46,353 bases of DNA, from assembly GCF_024124745.1 (NCBI RefSeq), contig NZ_JAMXRU010000014.1, positions 1 to 46,353 on the forward strand, read 5' to 3'. The notes under the pieces were generated by a model. That model was not told the origin of the DNA, did no database searches, and was given only the letters and a program-made list of their open reading frames with translations. Source of the DNA: Aeromicrobium sp. CnD17-E. Lineage in GTDB: Bacteria > Actinomycetota > Actinomycetes > Propionibacteriales > Nocardioidaceae. Of the stretch, positions 15,817 to 23,678 are shown one piece after another; position 1 is the first letter of the stretch, and the number at the start of each line of letters is the position of its first letter. The translations under genes were made by a program, and so were the position numbers.

Positions 15817-16974
15817 ATGACGTCGACCGGACCGATCCTCCGCCGCGGTCGACGCGCCTCGTCCCTCGTGACGAGCACGGTCCTGGCCGTCGGGCTGCTC
15901 GTCGCCGCCGGCCCCGCGTCGGCCGACGAGCCGACCCCGACCGAGCCGACCCCCGCCGCAGTGCAGGTCGTCGAGGCACCCGCGGTCACCGGCACCGCAC
16001 GCTACGGGTCCACGCTGACCTCGACGAACGGACGCTACGAGCCCGGGACCGCGCAGGTCGGCCGTCAGTGGCTGCGCGACGGTGCCCCGATCCGGGGTGC
16101 GACGGCTGCCACGTACCGGCTCGTGGGGGCCGACGTGGGCCGACGCGTCGCGGTTCGCGTGGTCGCCAGCGCCGACGGCCTCGAGCCCGCCACCACGACC
16201 ACCGGTCCGACAGCCGCCGTCGCCCCGGCGCCGCTCACGGTGCGGACCGCGCCTCGGATCTCCGGCACCCGACGCTACGGCCAGGTGCTCCAGGCGTCGG
16301 CCGGACGCTGGAGCAGCAGCGGCCTGACGAAGCGCTACCAGTGGTACCGCGACCGCACCGTCATCCGGGGCGCCACGCAGCGTCGGTACGCCATCGCACC
16401 GGCCGACGTGGGCCACCGGCTCCGCGTGCGCGTGACGGTCTCGAAGGCCTACCACCGCACGTCCTCGGCCACCGCCGTGACCGCACCGGTGCGTCACCGC
16501 CGCGACGCGCGCCGCACCCTCACCTACTCCGTCCGCTCCGACGGTGCGCGGGGCGGCCTCGCCACCTTCCGTCGCCAGGCGGCGGAGACGCTCGCCGACG
16601 CGCGCGGCTGGCCGGGAGCCGGCGTCCGGTTCCGCGAGGTGCGCTCGGGCGGCGACTTCACGCTCGTGCTCGCGCGGGCCTCGCGCCTCACGTCGTACTC
16701 CACGGAGTGCAGCGTGCTCTACAGCTGCCGGGTCGGCCGGAACGTGATCATCAACGAGGACCGGTGGGTGCACACCACGCGCGTGTGGCGGTCGGCCAGG
16801 GGATCGGTGCGCGACTACCGGCACATGGTCGTCAACCACGAGGTCGGCCACTTCCTCGGACGCGGGCACCTCGGCTGCCCGGGTCGGGGTCAGGCGGCGC
16901 CGATCATGCAGCAGCAGTCGAAGGGGCTGCACGGCTGCCGGGTCAACCCGTGGCCGCGCCGCGACGAGCTCTGA
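15817..16974 (+). CDS. Secreted DUF3152 metalloprotease-like protein with Ig-like repeats
   Basis: A 385-residue exported protein. Residues 1-37 form a Sec signal (RRGRR, hydrophobic core, PASADE cleavage region), followed by a Thr/Pro linker. Two repeats of about 90 residues share (A/G)T(A/R)RYG...L, (Q)W(L/Y)RD...IRGAT...Y and DVG(R/H)R(V/L)(A/R)VRV, typical of bacterial Ig-like surface repeats. The C-terminal 150 residues match DUF3152, with the zinc motif HEVGHFLGRGH from His341, Met-containing turn APIMQQQ and paired Cys (CSVLYSC, GHLGC, HGC). A zinc protease role is inferred. The ATG lies five bases after the glnE stop, so it is probably co-transcribed with glnE, an unexpected pairing. 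Confidence 0.85.
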   Translation: MTSTGPILRRGRRASSLVTSTVLAVGLLVAAGPASADEPTPTEPTPAAVQVVEAPAVTGTARYGSTLTSTNGRYEPGTAQVGRQWLRDGAPIRGATAATYRLVGADVGRRVAVRVVASADGLEPATTTTGPTAAVAPAPLTVRTAPRISGTRRYGQVLQASAGRWSSSGLTKRYQWYRDRTVIRGATQRRYAIAPADVGHRLRVRVTVSKAYHRTSSATAVTAPVRHRRDARRTLTYSVRSDGARGGLATFRRQAAETLADARGWPGAGVRFREVRSGGDFTLVLARASRLTSYSTECSVLYSCRVGRNVIINEDRWVHTTRVWRSARGSVRDYRHMVVNHEVGHFLGRGHLGCPGRGQAAPIMQQQSKGLHGCRVNPWPRRDEL

Positions 16975-16978
16975 GCGC

Positions 16979-17063
16979 GTCGGCCCAGACCAGTCGGCCC
17001 ACGTCAGTCGGCCCACGTCAGTCGGGCCCAGCTCAACCGGCCCAGATCAGTCGGCCCAGCTCA
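16979..17063. repeat. Six tandem 14-15 bp units, ending in the whiB stop codon
   Basis: Units start at 16979, 16993, 17007, 17021, 17036 and 17050. Two sequence types alternate: GTCGGCCCACGTCA-like and ACCGGCCCAGATCA-like; the fourth unit has one extra G. On the minus strand five of the six units begin with TGA, and the one at 17061-17063 is the stop codon of the whiB gene. Because the unit length is not a multiple of three, the stops fall in different frames. Confidence 0.9.
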
Positions 17064-17339
17064 ACCGGCATCGCGCAGCAGGTGCTCGCGCTCGGTCTGG
17101 TTGAGCCCGCCCCACACGCCGAACGGCTCACGCACCGTGAGGGCGTGGTCGAGGCACTCGGCCACCACGGGGCAGCGCGCGCAGAGCGCCTTCGCCACCG
17201 CCTCGCGGCTGCGTCGACGCGGACCACGCTCTGTCTCGGGGGAGAAGAACGTCTCCGGATCCACACCGCGACACGCTCCGCGGTGCTGCCACTCGTAGGA
17301 CTCCTGGATCGGGTCCGGGAGTCGGCTGGTGCTCGCCAT
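17061..17339 (-). CDS. WhiB-family 4Fe-4S transcription regulator (WhiB3/WhiD-like)
   Basis: A 92-residue Wbl protein. The four cluster cysteines are in GACRG, then ALCARCPVVAEC (C-x2-C-x5-C), followed by the GVWGG turn. The segment SYEWQHRGACRGVDPETFF and the ERGPRRRSREAVAK stretch look most like WhiB3 of mycobacteria and WhiD of Streptomyces, redox- and development-linked regulators that act with sigma factor. The C-terminus is short, lacking the basic tail of WhiB3. ATG 17339 is the family start. It is read on the same strand as cfa, 117 bases downstream of it, with hairpins in the gap. The stop codon lies in a tandem repeat array. Confidence 0.92.
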   Translation of the reverse strand: MASTSRLPDPIQESYEWQHRGACRGVDPETFFSPETERGPRRRSREAVAKALCARCPVVAECLDHALTVREPFGVWGGLNQTEREHLLRDAG

Positions 17340-17344
17340 GGCCC

Positions 17345-17382
17345 CTCCTGTTCGACGTGACGGACGATCCCGTCACCAGGAG
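17345..17382 (-). promoter_or_regulatory. Inverted repeat in the whiB leader
   Basis: CTCCTG (17345-17350) pairs with CAGGAG (17377-17382), and inside them GTGACGG (17357-17363) pairs with CCGTCAC (17370-17376). The outer arm overlaps the AGGAGGG-like ribosome site of whiB, so the fold could limit translation, or the inner palindrome could be an operator. Only the pairings are seen. Confidence 0.4.
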
Positions 17383-17400
17383 TTCGACGCCGCGTCGTCT

Positions 17401-17419
17401 ACGGATGGGTCACATCCGT
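17401..17419 (-). terminator. Small hairpin after cfa
   Basis: ACGGATG and CATCCGT form a perfect 7-bp stem with a five-base loop, 38 bases beyond the cfa stop on the minus strand. No U-tract follows, so it is at best a weak terminator. Confidence 0.35.
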
Positions 17420-17456
17420 CACACCGGCCCCAGGGGGCACGGGTCGGGTCCACCGG

Positions 17457-18689
17457 TCAGGCAGGGCGCTCCATGCGCAGCTGGAACACGTCGATGTAGC
17501 CCACGCCGAAGCCGGCCTCGCAGTACGCGAGGTAGAACTCCCAGAGCCGACGGAAGGTCTCGTCGAACCCGAAGGTCGCGATCTCCTCCCAGCTCGCCTC
17601 GAACCGCTCGCGCCACAGACGCAGCGTCTGCGCGTAGTCCTGCCCGAGGCTGCGCCGGTCGGTCACCGCGAGCCCGTGGGTGTGCGCGGCGAGGGTCTCG
17701 TCGATCGCCTCGAGCGACGGGATCAGGCCGCCCGGGAAGATGTACTTCTGGATCCAGCCGTAGGAGTTGCGCGTCGCGAGGTAGCGGTGGTGCGCCATCG
17801 TGATGGCCTGGATCGAGACGCGGCCCCCGGGGGCGAGCACCTCGTCGATCTTGGCGAAGTACGTCGGCCAGTACTCCTCGCCGACGGCCTCGATCATCTC
17901 GCAGCTCACGACGGCGTCGAACTCGCCGGTGACGTCACGGTAGTCCTGCAGACGCAGCTCGATGCGGTCGGCGACGCCGGCCGCCTCGAACCGCTCCTGG
18001 GCCAGGGCGGCCTGCTCCGAGGAGATGGTGATCGTGACGACCGCCGCGCCGCGCTGCGCGGCGCGGATCGCGAGCGAGCCCCAGCCGCTGCCGATCTCGA
18101 GGACCCGGGTGCCCTCGGTGACGCCCGCCTGGTCGAGGATGCCGTCGAGCTTGCGGTACTGCGCCTGCTCCAGCGACTCCTCCGGGGACGCGAACCAGGC
18201 AGAGGAGTACGTCATCGTGGGGTCGAGGAAGCGTTCGAAGAGGTCGTTGGAGAGGTCGTAGTGTCGCTCGATGTTCGAGCGCGACCCCTCCTTGGTGTTG
18301 CGCTCGTGCTGCGGCAGCTGCCGGTCGACGAGGCCGCGCAGCTTCTGCAGCGACGGGGGCACGATGGTCGTCAGCCGCTCCGCGAAGGGCGTGAGCAGGT
18401 CGGCGAGGTCGGTGCCGGGACCGGTGGTCCAGTCGCCGGCCATGTAGGCCTCGCCGAAGCCGATCTTGGTGTCGTGGCCGAGCCGGCTGAAGAAGGCGGC
18501 TGGACGGCGCACCTCCATCTCGGGTGCGCCGGGCTCGCCGGCTCCCCACACGGTGCCGTCGGGGAACGTCAGGCGCACGGGCGTGCGCGACACGGCCGGG
18601 CGGAGGATCGCCTTGGCGACGCGCGCCTTGAACGGGGTGCGCGGGGTCTGCGCGATGCCGGGCCAGCGGGTGGCGAGTACGTCGGTCAT
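17457..18689 (-). CDS. cfa: Cyclopropane-fatty-acyl-phospholipid synthase family methyltransferase
   Basis: A 410-residue SAM-dependent enzyme of the CFA synthase family, which adds a methylene or methyl group across double bonds of membrane lipid acyl chains. Seen: the lipid-binding N-domain (FPDGTVWGAGEPGAPEMEVR, GFGEAYMAGDW), the family signature HYDLSNDLFERFLDPTMTYS, the SAM site VLEIGSGWGSLAIRAA, SCEMIEAVGEEYW, and the C-terminal QKYIFPGGLIPS with RLWEFYLAYCEAGF. ATG 18689 overlaps the stop of the DUF1365 gene (ATGA). The partner genes suggest a modified fatty acid pathway such as methyl-branched or furan acids, but the exact product is not readable. Confidence 0.92.
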   Translation of the reverse strand: MTDVLATRWPGIAQTPRTPFKARVAKAILRPAVSRTPVRLTFPDGTVWGAGEPGAPEMEVRRPAAFFSRLGHDTKIGFGEAYMAGDWTTGPGTDLADLLTPFAERLTTIVPPSLQKLRGLVDRQLPQHERNTKEGSRSNIERHYDLSNDLFERFLDPTMTYSSAWFASPEESLEQAQYRKLDGILDQAGVTEGTRVLEIGSGWGSLAIRAAQRGAAVVTITISSEQAALAQERFEAAGVADRIELRLQDYRDVTGEFDAVVSCEMIEAVGEEYWPTYFAKIDEVLAPGGRVSIQAITMAHHRYLATRNSYGWIQKYIFPGGLIPSLEAIDETLAAHTHGLAVTDRRSLGQDYAQTLRLWRERFEASWEEIATFGFDETFRRLWEFYLAYCEAGFGVGYIDVFQLRMERPA

Positions 18690-19504
18690 CGGGTCGTGCC
18701 TTCCTGGGGTTCGTGATGCGGTCGCGGGACGACCGGGAGTCGGCGCAGCCAGAGCCACACACCGTGGATTCGGATCAGCAGGCTGGTCCGATGGGTCATG
18801 AGGGGCATCGTCACGAGGAGCCGCACCAGCCGACGTCGCGTGGCGGGCAGCGGCCGGCCGCGGAACGTCGCCGTGAACACGGCCTCGTCGGGACGCGAGG
18901 CGGGGGAGCCCTCGTCAGAGGGCGACTGGCGCAGGACGACGGTGCTCGCGACGACGTCGGGCTGCAGCCGGAACTGCAGGTCGTACCGTCCGGCCACGGT
19001 GAAGAACGGCGAGACGTAGAACGCCTTCTCCGTGGCGGTGCGGCCCTTCTCGTCGGGCTGCAGCAGGTACGCGTGCCGCTCGCCGTAGGTGTTGTGCACC
19101 TCCGCGACGATCGCCTCGGTGCGCTCGCCGTCGAGGATCCAGAAGACCGAGAGCGGGTCGAACACGTGACCCAGCGTGCGGGCGTTCGCGAGCATGACGA
19201 TCCGGCGGCCGGTGACGTCGAGGCCCTGCGCCCGGCAGAACGTCTCGACGTTCTCGCGCAGCGAGCGGTCGGGGTCGCCGATGTGGTCGGCGGCGCGGAA
19301 CGTCGAGAACGGGCGCAGCCAGCGCGGCATCCGCGGGAGGTCGTCGACGTCGACCAGCCACTGGTAGACGCGGTAGCGGAAGCGGTGCCGCAGCGGCACG
19401 CGTCGGGTGTGGGCGACGTCGCCGACCACGAGCGCGGGCAGCACCGGCAGACGACGCTGCTCCGTCCCGCCCGTCGTGGTGCGCTCGACGTCGGCGGCCG
19501 TCAC
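18686..19504 (-). CDS. DUF1365 family protein
   Basis: A 272-residue protein of the DUF1365 family. Typical blocks are visible: HTRRVPLRHRFRYRVYQWLVDVDDLP near residue 28, LGHVFDPLSVFWILD, EVHNTYGERHAYLL, and KAFYVSPFF. No catalytic function is established; across bacteria it is found with an FAD oxidoreductase and a CFA-type methyltransferase, as here, and is thought to act in fatty acid modification. GTG 19504 overlaps the stop of the FAD oxidoreductase (GTGA) and its own stop overlaps cfa, so the three are one translationally coupled unit. Confidence 0.9.
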   Translation of the reverse strand: MTAADVERTTTGGTEQRRLPVLPALVVGDVAHTRRVPLRHRFRYRVYQWLVDVDDLPRMPRWLRPFSTFRAADHIGDPDRSLRENVETFCRAQGLDVTGRRIVMLANARTLGHVFDPLSVFWILDGERTEAIVAEVHNTYGERHAYLLQPDEKGRTATEKAFYVSPFFTVAGRYDLQFRLQPDVVASTVVLRQSPSDEGSPASRPDEAVFTATFRGRPLPATRRRLVRLLVTMPLMTHRTSLLIRIHGVWLWLRRLPVVPRPHHEPQEGTTR

Positions 19505-20796
19505 CAGGTCGCTCCGAGCGACCGGGCGGCCTCGACGCCCGAGCGGCAGCCGTCCTCGTGGAACCCCCAGCCGTGGTAGGCGCCGGCGAAGGCGGTGCGA
19601 CCGTCGGAGAGCGTCGGCAGCTCGCGCTGGGCCGCGACGGAGGCCGGCGTGTAGACCGGGTGCGTGTACTGCATCGTGGCGATCACCGTCGTCGGGTCGA
19701 CGCGGTCGCTGGAGTTCAGGCTCACGAGGTACGGGCGGCTGCTCTCGATGCCCTGCAGGAGGTTCATCCAGTAGGTCACGTCGGTCGCCTCGCCGCGGCC
19801 CTCGCAGGAGTCCATGCGGTAGTTCCACGACGCGCGGGCGCCCTCGGCCTCCGGGAGCACGCTGGCGTCCTGGTGCAGGACCGTCTCGTTGCGCGAGTAC
19901 TCGAACGCGCCCAGGACGCGGCGCTCGTCGTCGGTGGCATCGGTGAGCAGCGCGAGCGCGTCGTCGGCGTGCGTGGCGATCACGACCGAGTCGACGACGT
20001 GCTCCTGACCGGACGCGTCGAGCACGACCACGCCGTCGGGCTTGCGGGAGACGGCGCGGACCGCGGTGGAGGCGCGCACGTCGCCGATCGCCTCGACCAC
20101 CTTGCGGGTGTAGGCGTTCGAGCCGCCCTGCACCGTGAACCACTGGGGCGAGCCCGTGACGGACAGGAAGCCGTGGTGGCGCAGGAAGGCGAACAGGTAG
20201 CGCGCGGGGTACTGCAGCGCGGTGTCCTGGCCGGACGACCAGACGCAGGCCACGACCGGGATCGCGTAGTGCGCCACGAAGTGGTCGGAGAAGCCGTGCA
20301 GGCGCAGGAAGTCGCCGTACGTCTGCGGCTCGGCGTCGTCGGGCTCGCTCTCCAGCAGCGCCAGGGCGGCGCGCTGGAAGCGCTTCACCGACGTGAGCAG
20401 GCGCAGGTAGGTGGGGTCGACGATGCGGCGGCGCTGCGCGAACAGGCCGGGCAGCTTGCGGCCGCCCGCGTACTCCAGGCCGCAGCCGTCGCAGTGGATG
20501 CTCATCGACATCTCGGTGGGGTGCACGGCGACGTCGAGCTCGGCGAACAGCCGACGCAGCAGCGGGTACGTCCGGTCGTTGTGCACGATGAAGCCGCTGT
20601 CGACGTGGTGCGTCGTCCCGTCAGCCTCGACGGCGTGGGTGTGGGCGTGGCCGCCGATGCGGTCGTCGGCCTCGAAGAGCGTGACGTCGTGGGTCGTGCG
20701 CAGCACGTAGGCGGCGGTCAGGCCGGAGACGCCGGACCCGATGACGGCGACCCGGGGGCGGTCGCTGCCGGTCGCGGGCGTCGAAGAGGTGGTCAT
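19501..20796 (-). CDS. FAD-dependent oxidoreductase of the cfa cluster
   Basis: A 431-residue flavoprotein of the amine-oxidase/protoporphyrinogen-oxidase superfamily. The dinucleotide-binding fold is VAVIGSGVSGLTAAYVL (residues 15-31) ending in LFEADDRIGGHAHT; DSGFIVHN and the C-terminal AFAGAYHGWGFHEDGCRSG complete the FAD site. Members next to DUF1365 and Cfa are predicted to oxidise or desaturate acyl chains; the substrate is unknown. ATG 20796. It heads the coupled FAD-DUF1365-cfa unit, with a small gene 15 bases upstream probably on the same transcript. Confidence 0.9.
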   Translation of the reverse strand: MTTSSTPATGSDRPRVAVIGSGVSGLTAAYVLRTTHDVTLFEADDRIGGHAHTHAVEADGTTHHVDSGFIVHNDRTYPLLRRLFAELDVAVHPTEMSMSIHCDGCGLEYAGGRKLPGLFAQRRRIVDPTYLRLLTSVKRFQRAALALLESEPDDAEPQTYGDFLRLHGFSDHFVAHYAIPVVACVWSSGQDTALQYPARYLFAFLRHHGFLSVTGSPQWFTVQGGSNAYTRKVVEAIGDVRASTAVRAVSRKPDGVVVLDASGQEHVVDSVVIATHADDALALLTDATDDERRVLGAFEYSRNETVLHQDASVLPEAEGARASWNYRMDSCEGRGEATDVTYWMNLLQGIESSRPYLVSLNSSDRVDPTTVIATMQYTHPVYTPASVAAQRELPTLSDGRTAFAGAYHGWGFHEDGCRSGVEAARSLGATW

Positions 20797-20811
20797 GTGA
20801 GGGATTCGCCC

Positions 20812-21045
20812 TCACCGGTCCTGCGGATGGGTGGGTGTGACCCGATCGGTGGGGTCGGGGTCCTCACCGGCCCGCTTGCTGGCCTCGGTGATCTCGAACA
20901 GCTCCGTCCCGAAGGCGCCGAGCTCGGTCGTGACCCGGCGCGCGGTGTCGAAGAGGATCGCGCTGATCCGACCGCCGGTCGTGATCGCGGCCTCCACGCC
21001 CTGCTGGACGGCGTCCTTGGCGATCTCTCGGCGGCTCAGCGCCAT
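20812..21045 (-). CDS. Small unknown protein heading the cfa operon
   Basis: A 77-residue protein with no family recognised. It begins MALSRREIAKD, has a central Ala/Ile/Thr-rich amphipathic stretch (GVEAAITTGGRISAILFDTARRVTTELG) that could be a helix pair lying on a membrane or on a partner protein, and ends in a charged tail. The ATG at 21045 was chosen because GAGGAG stands nine bases upstream; a longer open frame to 21087 lacks a ribosome site. It ends 15 bases before the FAD oxidoreductase start, so it is likely the first gene of the cfa operon. Confidence 0.65.
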   Translation of the reverse strand: MALSRREIAKDAVQQGVEAAITTGGRISAILFDTARRVTTELGAFGTELFEITEASKRAGEDPDPTDRVTPTHPQDR

Positions 21046-21084
21046 GGCCGTCTCCTCGGGGTCGTGCGGTCGGTCGGCAGGCAC

Positions 21085-21108
21085 CATTGTGGCGCACCGC
21101 GCGGTGCG
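21085..21108 (-). promoter_or_regulatory. Candidate promoter and operator of the cfa operon
   Basis: CGCACCGCGCGGTGCG (21093-21108) is a perfect 16-bp palindrome, and CACAAT (21090-21085 on the minus strand) follows it as a possible -10 box, about 40 bases before the first gene of the operon. A dimeric repressor bound here would cover the spacer between -35 and -10. No regulator has been tied to it. Confidence 0.4.
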
Positions 21109-21114
21109 TGCACA

Positions 21115-21145
21115 CCGACGCCCCGGGGCTGGACCGGGGCGTCGG
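21115..21145 (-). terminator. Strong hairpin terminator after the desaturase
   Basis: CCGACGCCCCGG and CCGGGGCGTCGG form a perfect 12-bp stem with a seven-base loop, 27 bases past the desaturase stop. There is no U-tract, as is usual for high-GC actinobacteria. It separates the desaturase-reductase operon from the cfa operon. Confidence 0.7.
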
Positions 21146-21171
21146 CGGGGTCGTGCTGGGGCAGCGACGTG

Positions 21172-22452
21172 TCAGGCGGCGACGTTCTCGCGCTCGGCCT
21201 GGGCCGCGGCAGCAGCCTCGCGCTTGGCGCGACGCAGCGCCTTCGACTCCGGGCTCTTGCCCTGCTTGTACGGGTCGTCGGGCTTGCGGGCGTACGAGGC
21301 CAGCTGACGGGCGACGCTCGCGAGCTGCTTGCTCAGCCGACCGCTGTTGTACTGCAGGCCGTGACGCTCGCAGATCGCGCGGATCTCCTGCGCGACCTCG
21401 GGGTAGCGGCGGGCCGGGATGTCCGGGAACAGGTGGTGCTCGATCTGGTGGCTCAGGTTGCCGCTGAGCACGTGGAACGTCCGGCTGCCGCTGATGTTCG
21501 CCGACCCGAGCAGCTGGCGCAGGTACCACTGGCCGCGCGACTCGTTCTCGGCGTCCTCCTCGGCGAACGTCTGCACCTCGGCCGGGAAGTGGCCGCAGAA
21601 GATGATGAGGAAGGTCCAGATGTTGCGGATCAGGTTGGCGGCGAAGTTCGCGCCCATGACGGCCAGCGGGGCCCACCAGCCGACGAACGGCACGAGCGCG
21701 AGCGCGATGGCGGGGTAGGCGACGTAGTCCTTCACGACCTGGCGGCGGGCCTTGCGGGCCGCGCGGCTCTTGCGGTCGCGGAACTCCTTCTTGGTCATCT
21801 TGCCGCCGAGGTACTCGTCGAGCTCGAGGCCGTGGTACATCACGCCCCACTCGAAGAACAGCATCAGGGCGAACGCGAGCGGCAGGTTGAACCGGTGGTT
21901 CGGGTACCAGGGCTGGTCGTCGTCGATGCGCAGCAGGCCGTAGCCGATGTCGCGGTCCTTGCCGTGGATGTTCGTGTACGTGTGGTGGATGTAGTTGTGG
22001 CCGTGCTTCCAGTCCTGGGCGGGGGCCACGTTGTCCCACTCGTAGCGCTTGCCGTCGACCAGCGGGTCGTTCATCCAGTCGTACTGGCCGTGCATGACGT
22101 TGTGGCCGATCTCCATGTTCTCGAGGATCTTGGAGAGGCCGAGGAACACGATGCCGGCGACGAACGTCGGCCAGAAGAACGGCGTGAGGATGCCGATGCG
22201 GCCCAGCACCTCGCACACCTGCTGCACGCGGATGACGCGGCGGATGTAGTCGGCGTCGGCCTGGCCGAGCGAGTCGAGCGTCTTCTGACGGATGCCGTCG
22301 AGCTCCTCGCCGAAGCGCTCGAGCTCCTCGTAGCTCATGTACTCGAGCCCGATGGTCGACTGCTTGGTGCGGTCGGTGCCCACGAGAGGTGCGGGCGCCT
22401 CGTTGTGGTCCGACGCGCTGTAGGGCGCGATGGGGGTGCGCTTGCGAGACAT
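21172..22452 (-). CDS. Membrane fatty acid desaturase (DesA3 type)
   Basis: A 426-residue di-iron membrane desaturase. The three histidine boxes are present: HNVMH at residues 117-121, HNYIHH at 152-157 and HQIEHH near 345. Hydrophobic segments flank them (FFWPTFVAGIVFLGLSKIL; LPLAFALMLFFEWG; YPAIALALVPFVGWWAPLAV). By relation to mycobacterial DesA3 (Rv3229c) it should introduce a Delta-9 double bond into stearoyl-CoA, giving oleate. ATG 22452 has AGGAAAGGGAG upstream. The reductase that supplies electrons lies 13 bases upstream in the same operon, the same pair as Rv3229c-Rv3230c. A strong hairpin follows the gene. Confidence 0.94.
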   Translation of the reverse strand: MSRKRTPIAPYSASDHNEAPAPLVGTDRTKQSTIGLEYMSYEELERFGEELDGIRQKTLDSLGQADADYIRRVIRVQQVCEVLGRIGILTPFFWPTFVAGIVFLGLSKILENMEIGHNVMHGQYDWMNDPLVDGKRYEWDNVAPAQDWKHGHNYIHHTYTNIHGKDRDIGYGLLRIDDDQPWYPNHRFNLPLAFALMLFFEWGVMYHGLELDEYLGGKMTKKEFRDRKSRAARKARRQVVKDYVAYPAIALALVPFVGWWAPLAVMGANFAANLIRNIWTFLIIFCGHFPAEVQTFAEEDAENESRGQWYLRQLLGSANISGSRTFHVLSGNLSHQIEHHLFPDIPARRYPEVAQEIRAICERHGLQYNSGRLSKQLASVARQLASYARKPDDPYKQGKSPESKALRRAKREAAAAAQAERENVAA

Positions 22453-22465
22453 GGAACTCCCTTTC

Positions 22466-23557
22466 CTAGAGTGCGACGCTGACGTCGCCGACAGGGACCT
22501 GGACGCAGACCTTGATGGTCTCGTCGGTGTTGGCGCCGACCTCGCCGGTGACGACGTGGCGGACGGCGCCGCTGAGCTTCTTGACGGCACAGGTGTTGCA
22601 GACGCCCATCCGGCAGCCGTACTCGGGCGCCAGGCCTGCGGCCTCGGCCTGCTCGAGGATGGTGGCGCCGGAGTTCTCGGCGGTCGTGCCCGAGGCGTCG
22701 AAGCTGAGGGTGCCCGTGGCGTCGGCGGCCATGAGGTCGACGGAGGGCACCTTGAAGTACTCGGTGTGGAGCTGCTCGGCCGCGCCACGCTCGGCGTAGA
22801 CGTCGCGGACCGCGGCGATCAAGCCGGCCGGGCCGCAGCACCAGGTGGGCGACGTCGTGGGGTCGACGTCGAGGTGGTCGAGGTGGCTGGCCGTGAACCG
22901 TCCCTCGAGGGCGGCGCCCGCCTCGGGCTCGCGCGTGTAGACGCGGTGGACGACGGCGCCCGGAAGCTCCTCGGCGAGCCGGTCGAGCTCGGGCGTGAAC
23001 ATCTCGTCCTCGCGCGAGCGGGCGTAGTGCAGGAACGTGACGCGTCCGCGGTGACCGCGGTCGCGCAGCGTGCGCGCCATCGACATGACGGGGGTGATGC
23101 CCGAGCCTCCGCTCAGCAGCACGAGGTCGTCGGGCACGTCGTCCGGGAGCACGAACTCGCCCTCGGCCTGGGAGAGGTACACGATGGTGCGCGGCTGGAG
23201 CTCGCGGTGCAGGAACTGGGAGACGTACCCGTCGGGGTGGGCCTTCACCGAGACGCTGAAGGTGCCGTCGCGCAGGGCGCGGGAGCTGGACACCGAGAAC
23301 ACGCGCACCTTGCGGGTGCCGTCGACCTCGATGCCGAACTGCACGTGCTGGCCGGGGACGAATCCCTTCCACGCGCCGTTGGGCCGCAGGACGACGGTGC
23401 TGGCGGCGCCGGTCTCGCGTCGTACCTCGACGACCCGGGCGCGGACGGCGTCGACCGTGAGCATCGGGTGCAGCTGGTCGAGGTAGTGGTCGACCGAGTG
23501 CGGCGAGGTCAGGGACGCGACGGCTCGCGACGAGAGTGCGGTGCGGACGAGGCCCAT
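22466..23557 (-). CDS. Ferredoxin-NAD(P) reductase fused to 2Fe-2S ferredoxin, desaturase partner
   Basis: A 363-residue electron-transfer protein. It has an N-terminal helix region, an FAD domain (RVFSVSSSRAL, where RxxS binds the flavin), an NAD(P) domain (LLSGGSGITPVMSMAR; CCGPAGLI) and a C-terminal plant-type 2Fe-2S domain with YGCRMGVCNTC and a fourth Cys in IKVCVQVPVGDV. Mycobacterial Rv3230c plays this role for DesA3. ATG 23557 has AAGGAG nine bases upstream; longer in-frame starts lack one. It is the first gene of the desaturase operon and faces the tetR gene across a 160-base divergent promoter region with palindromes. Confidence 0.93.
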   Translation of the reverse strand: MGLVRTALSSRAVASLTSPHSVDHYLDQLHPMLTVDAVRARVVEVRRETGAASTVVLRPNGAWKGFVPGQHVQFGIEVDGTRKVRVFSVSSSRALRDGTFSVSVKAHPDGYVSQFLHRELQPRTIVYLSQAEGEFVLPDDVPDDLVLLSGGSGITPVMSMARTLRDRGHRGRVTFLHYARSREDEMFTPELDRLAEELPGAVVHRVYTREPEAGAALEGRFTASHLDHLDVDPTTSPTWCCGPAGLIAAVRDVYAERGAAEQLHTEYFKVPSVDLMAADATGTLSFDASGTTAENSGATILEQAEAAGLAPEYGCRMGVCNTCAVKKLSGAVRHVVTGEVGANTDETIKVCVQVPVGDVSVAL

Positions 23558-23587
23558 CGCGTGTCTCCTTCGGTCGGCGAGTAGTTC

Positions 23588-23613
23588 AGTGCACGAGCGT
23601 ACACTCAAAGTGT
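23588..23613 (-). promoter_or_regulatory. Overlapping inverted repeats, candidate TetR operator
   Basis: AGTGCACGAGCGTACACT (23588-23605) is an 18-bp palindrome with one mismatched pair, and ACACT-CAA-AGTGT (23601-23613) is a second inverted repeat sharing its right arm. They lie 31-56 bases before the reductase start, between it and the divergent tetR gene, where such a repressor usually binds to control both. The link to this regulator is inferred from position. Confidence 0.5.
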
Positions 23614-23666
23614 GGCGTGATGAAGCAGGCCGCGGCAAGACGCGCCGGTCGTGACGTCCGGCACGC

Positions 23667-23678
23667 GAACACGTGTTC
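23667..23678 (+). promoter_or_regulatory. 12-bp palindrome upstream of tetR
   Basis: GAACACGTGTTC is a perfect palindrome 28 bases before the -10 box (TAGACT, 23706-23711) of tetR, so it overlaps the -35 region. It is unlike the repeats at 23588-23613, so it may be a site for another regulator. Confidence 0.4.

Noticed and set aside
12398-15979. 1193-codon minus-strand open frame opposite glnE.
   Set aside because: High GC content keeps antisense frames open; the peptide has no domain and the + strand carries the clear two-domain GlnE.
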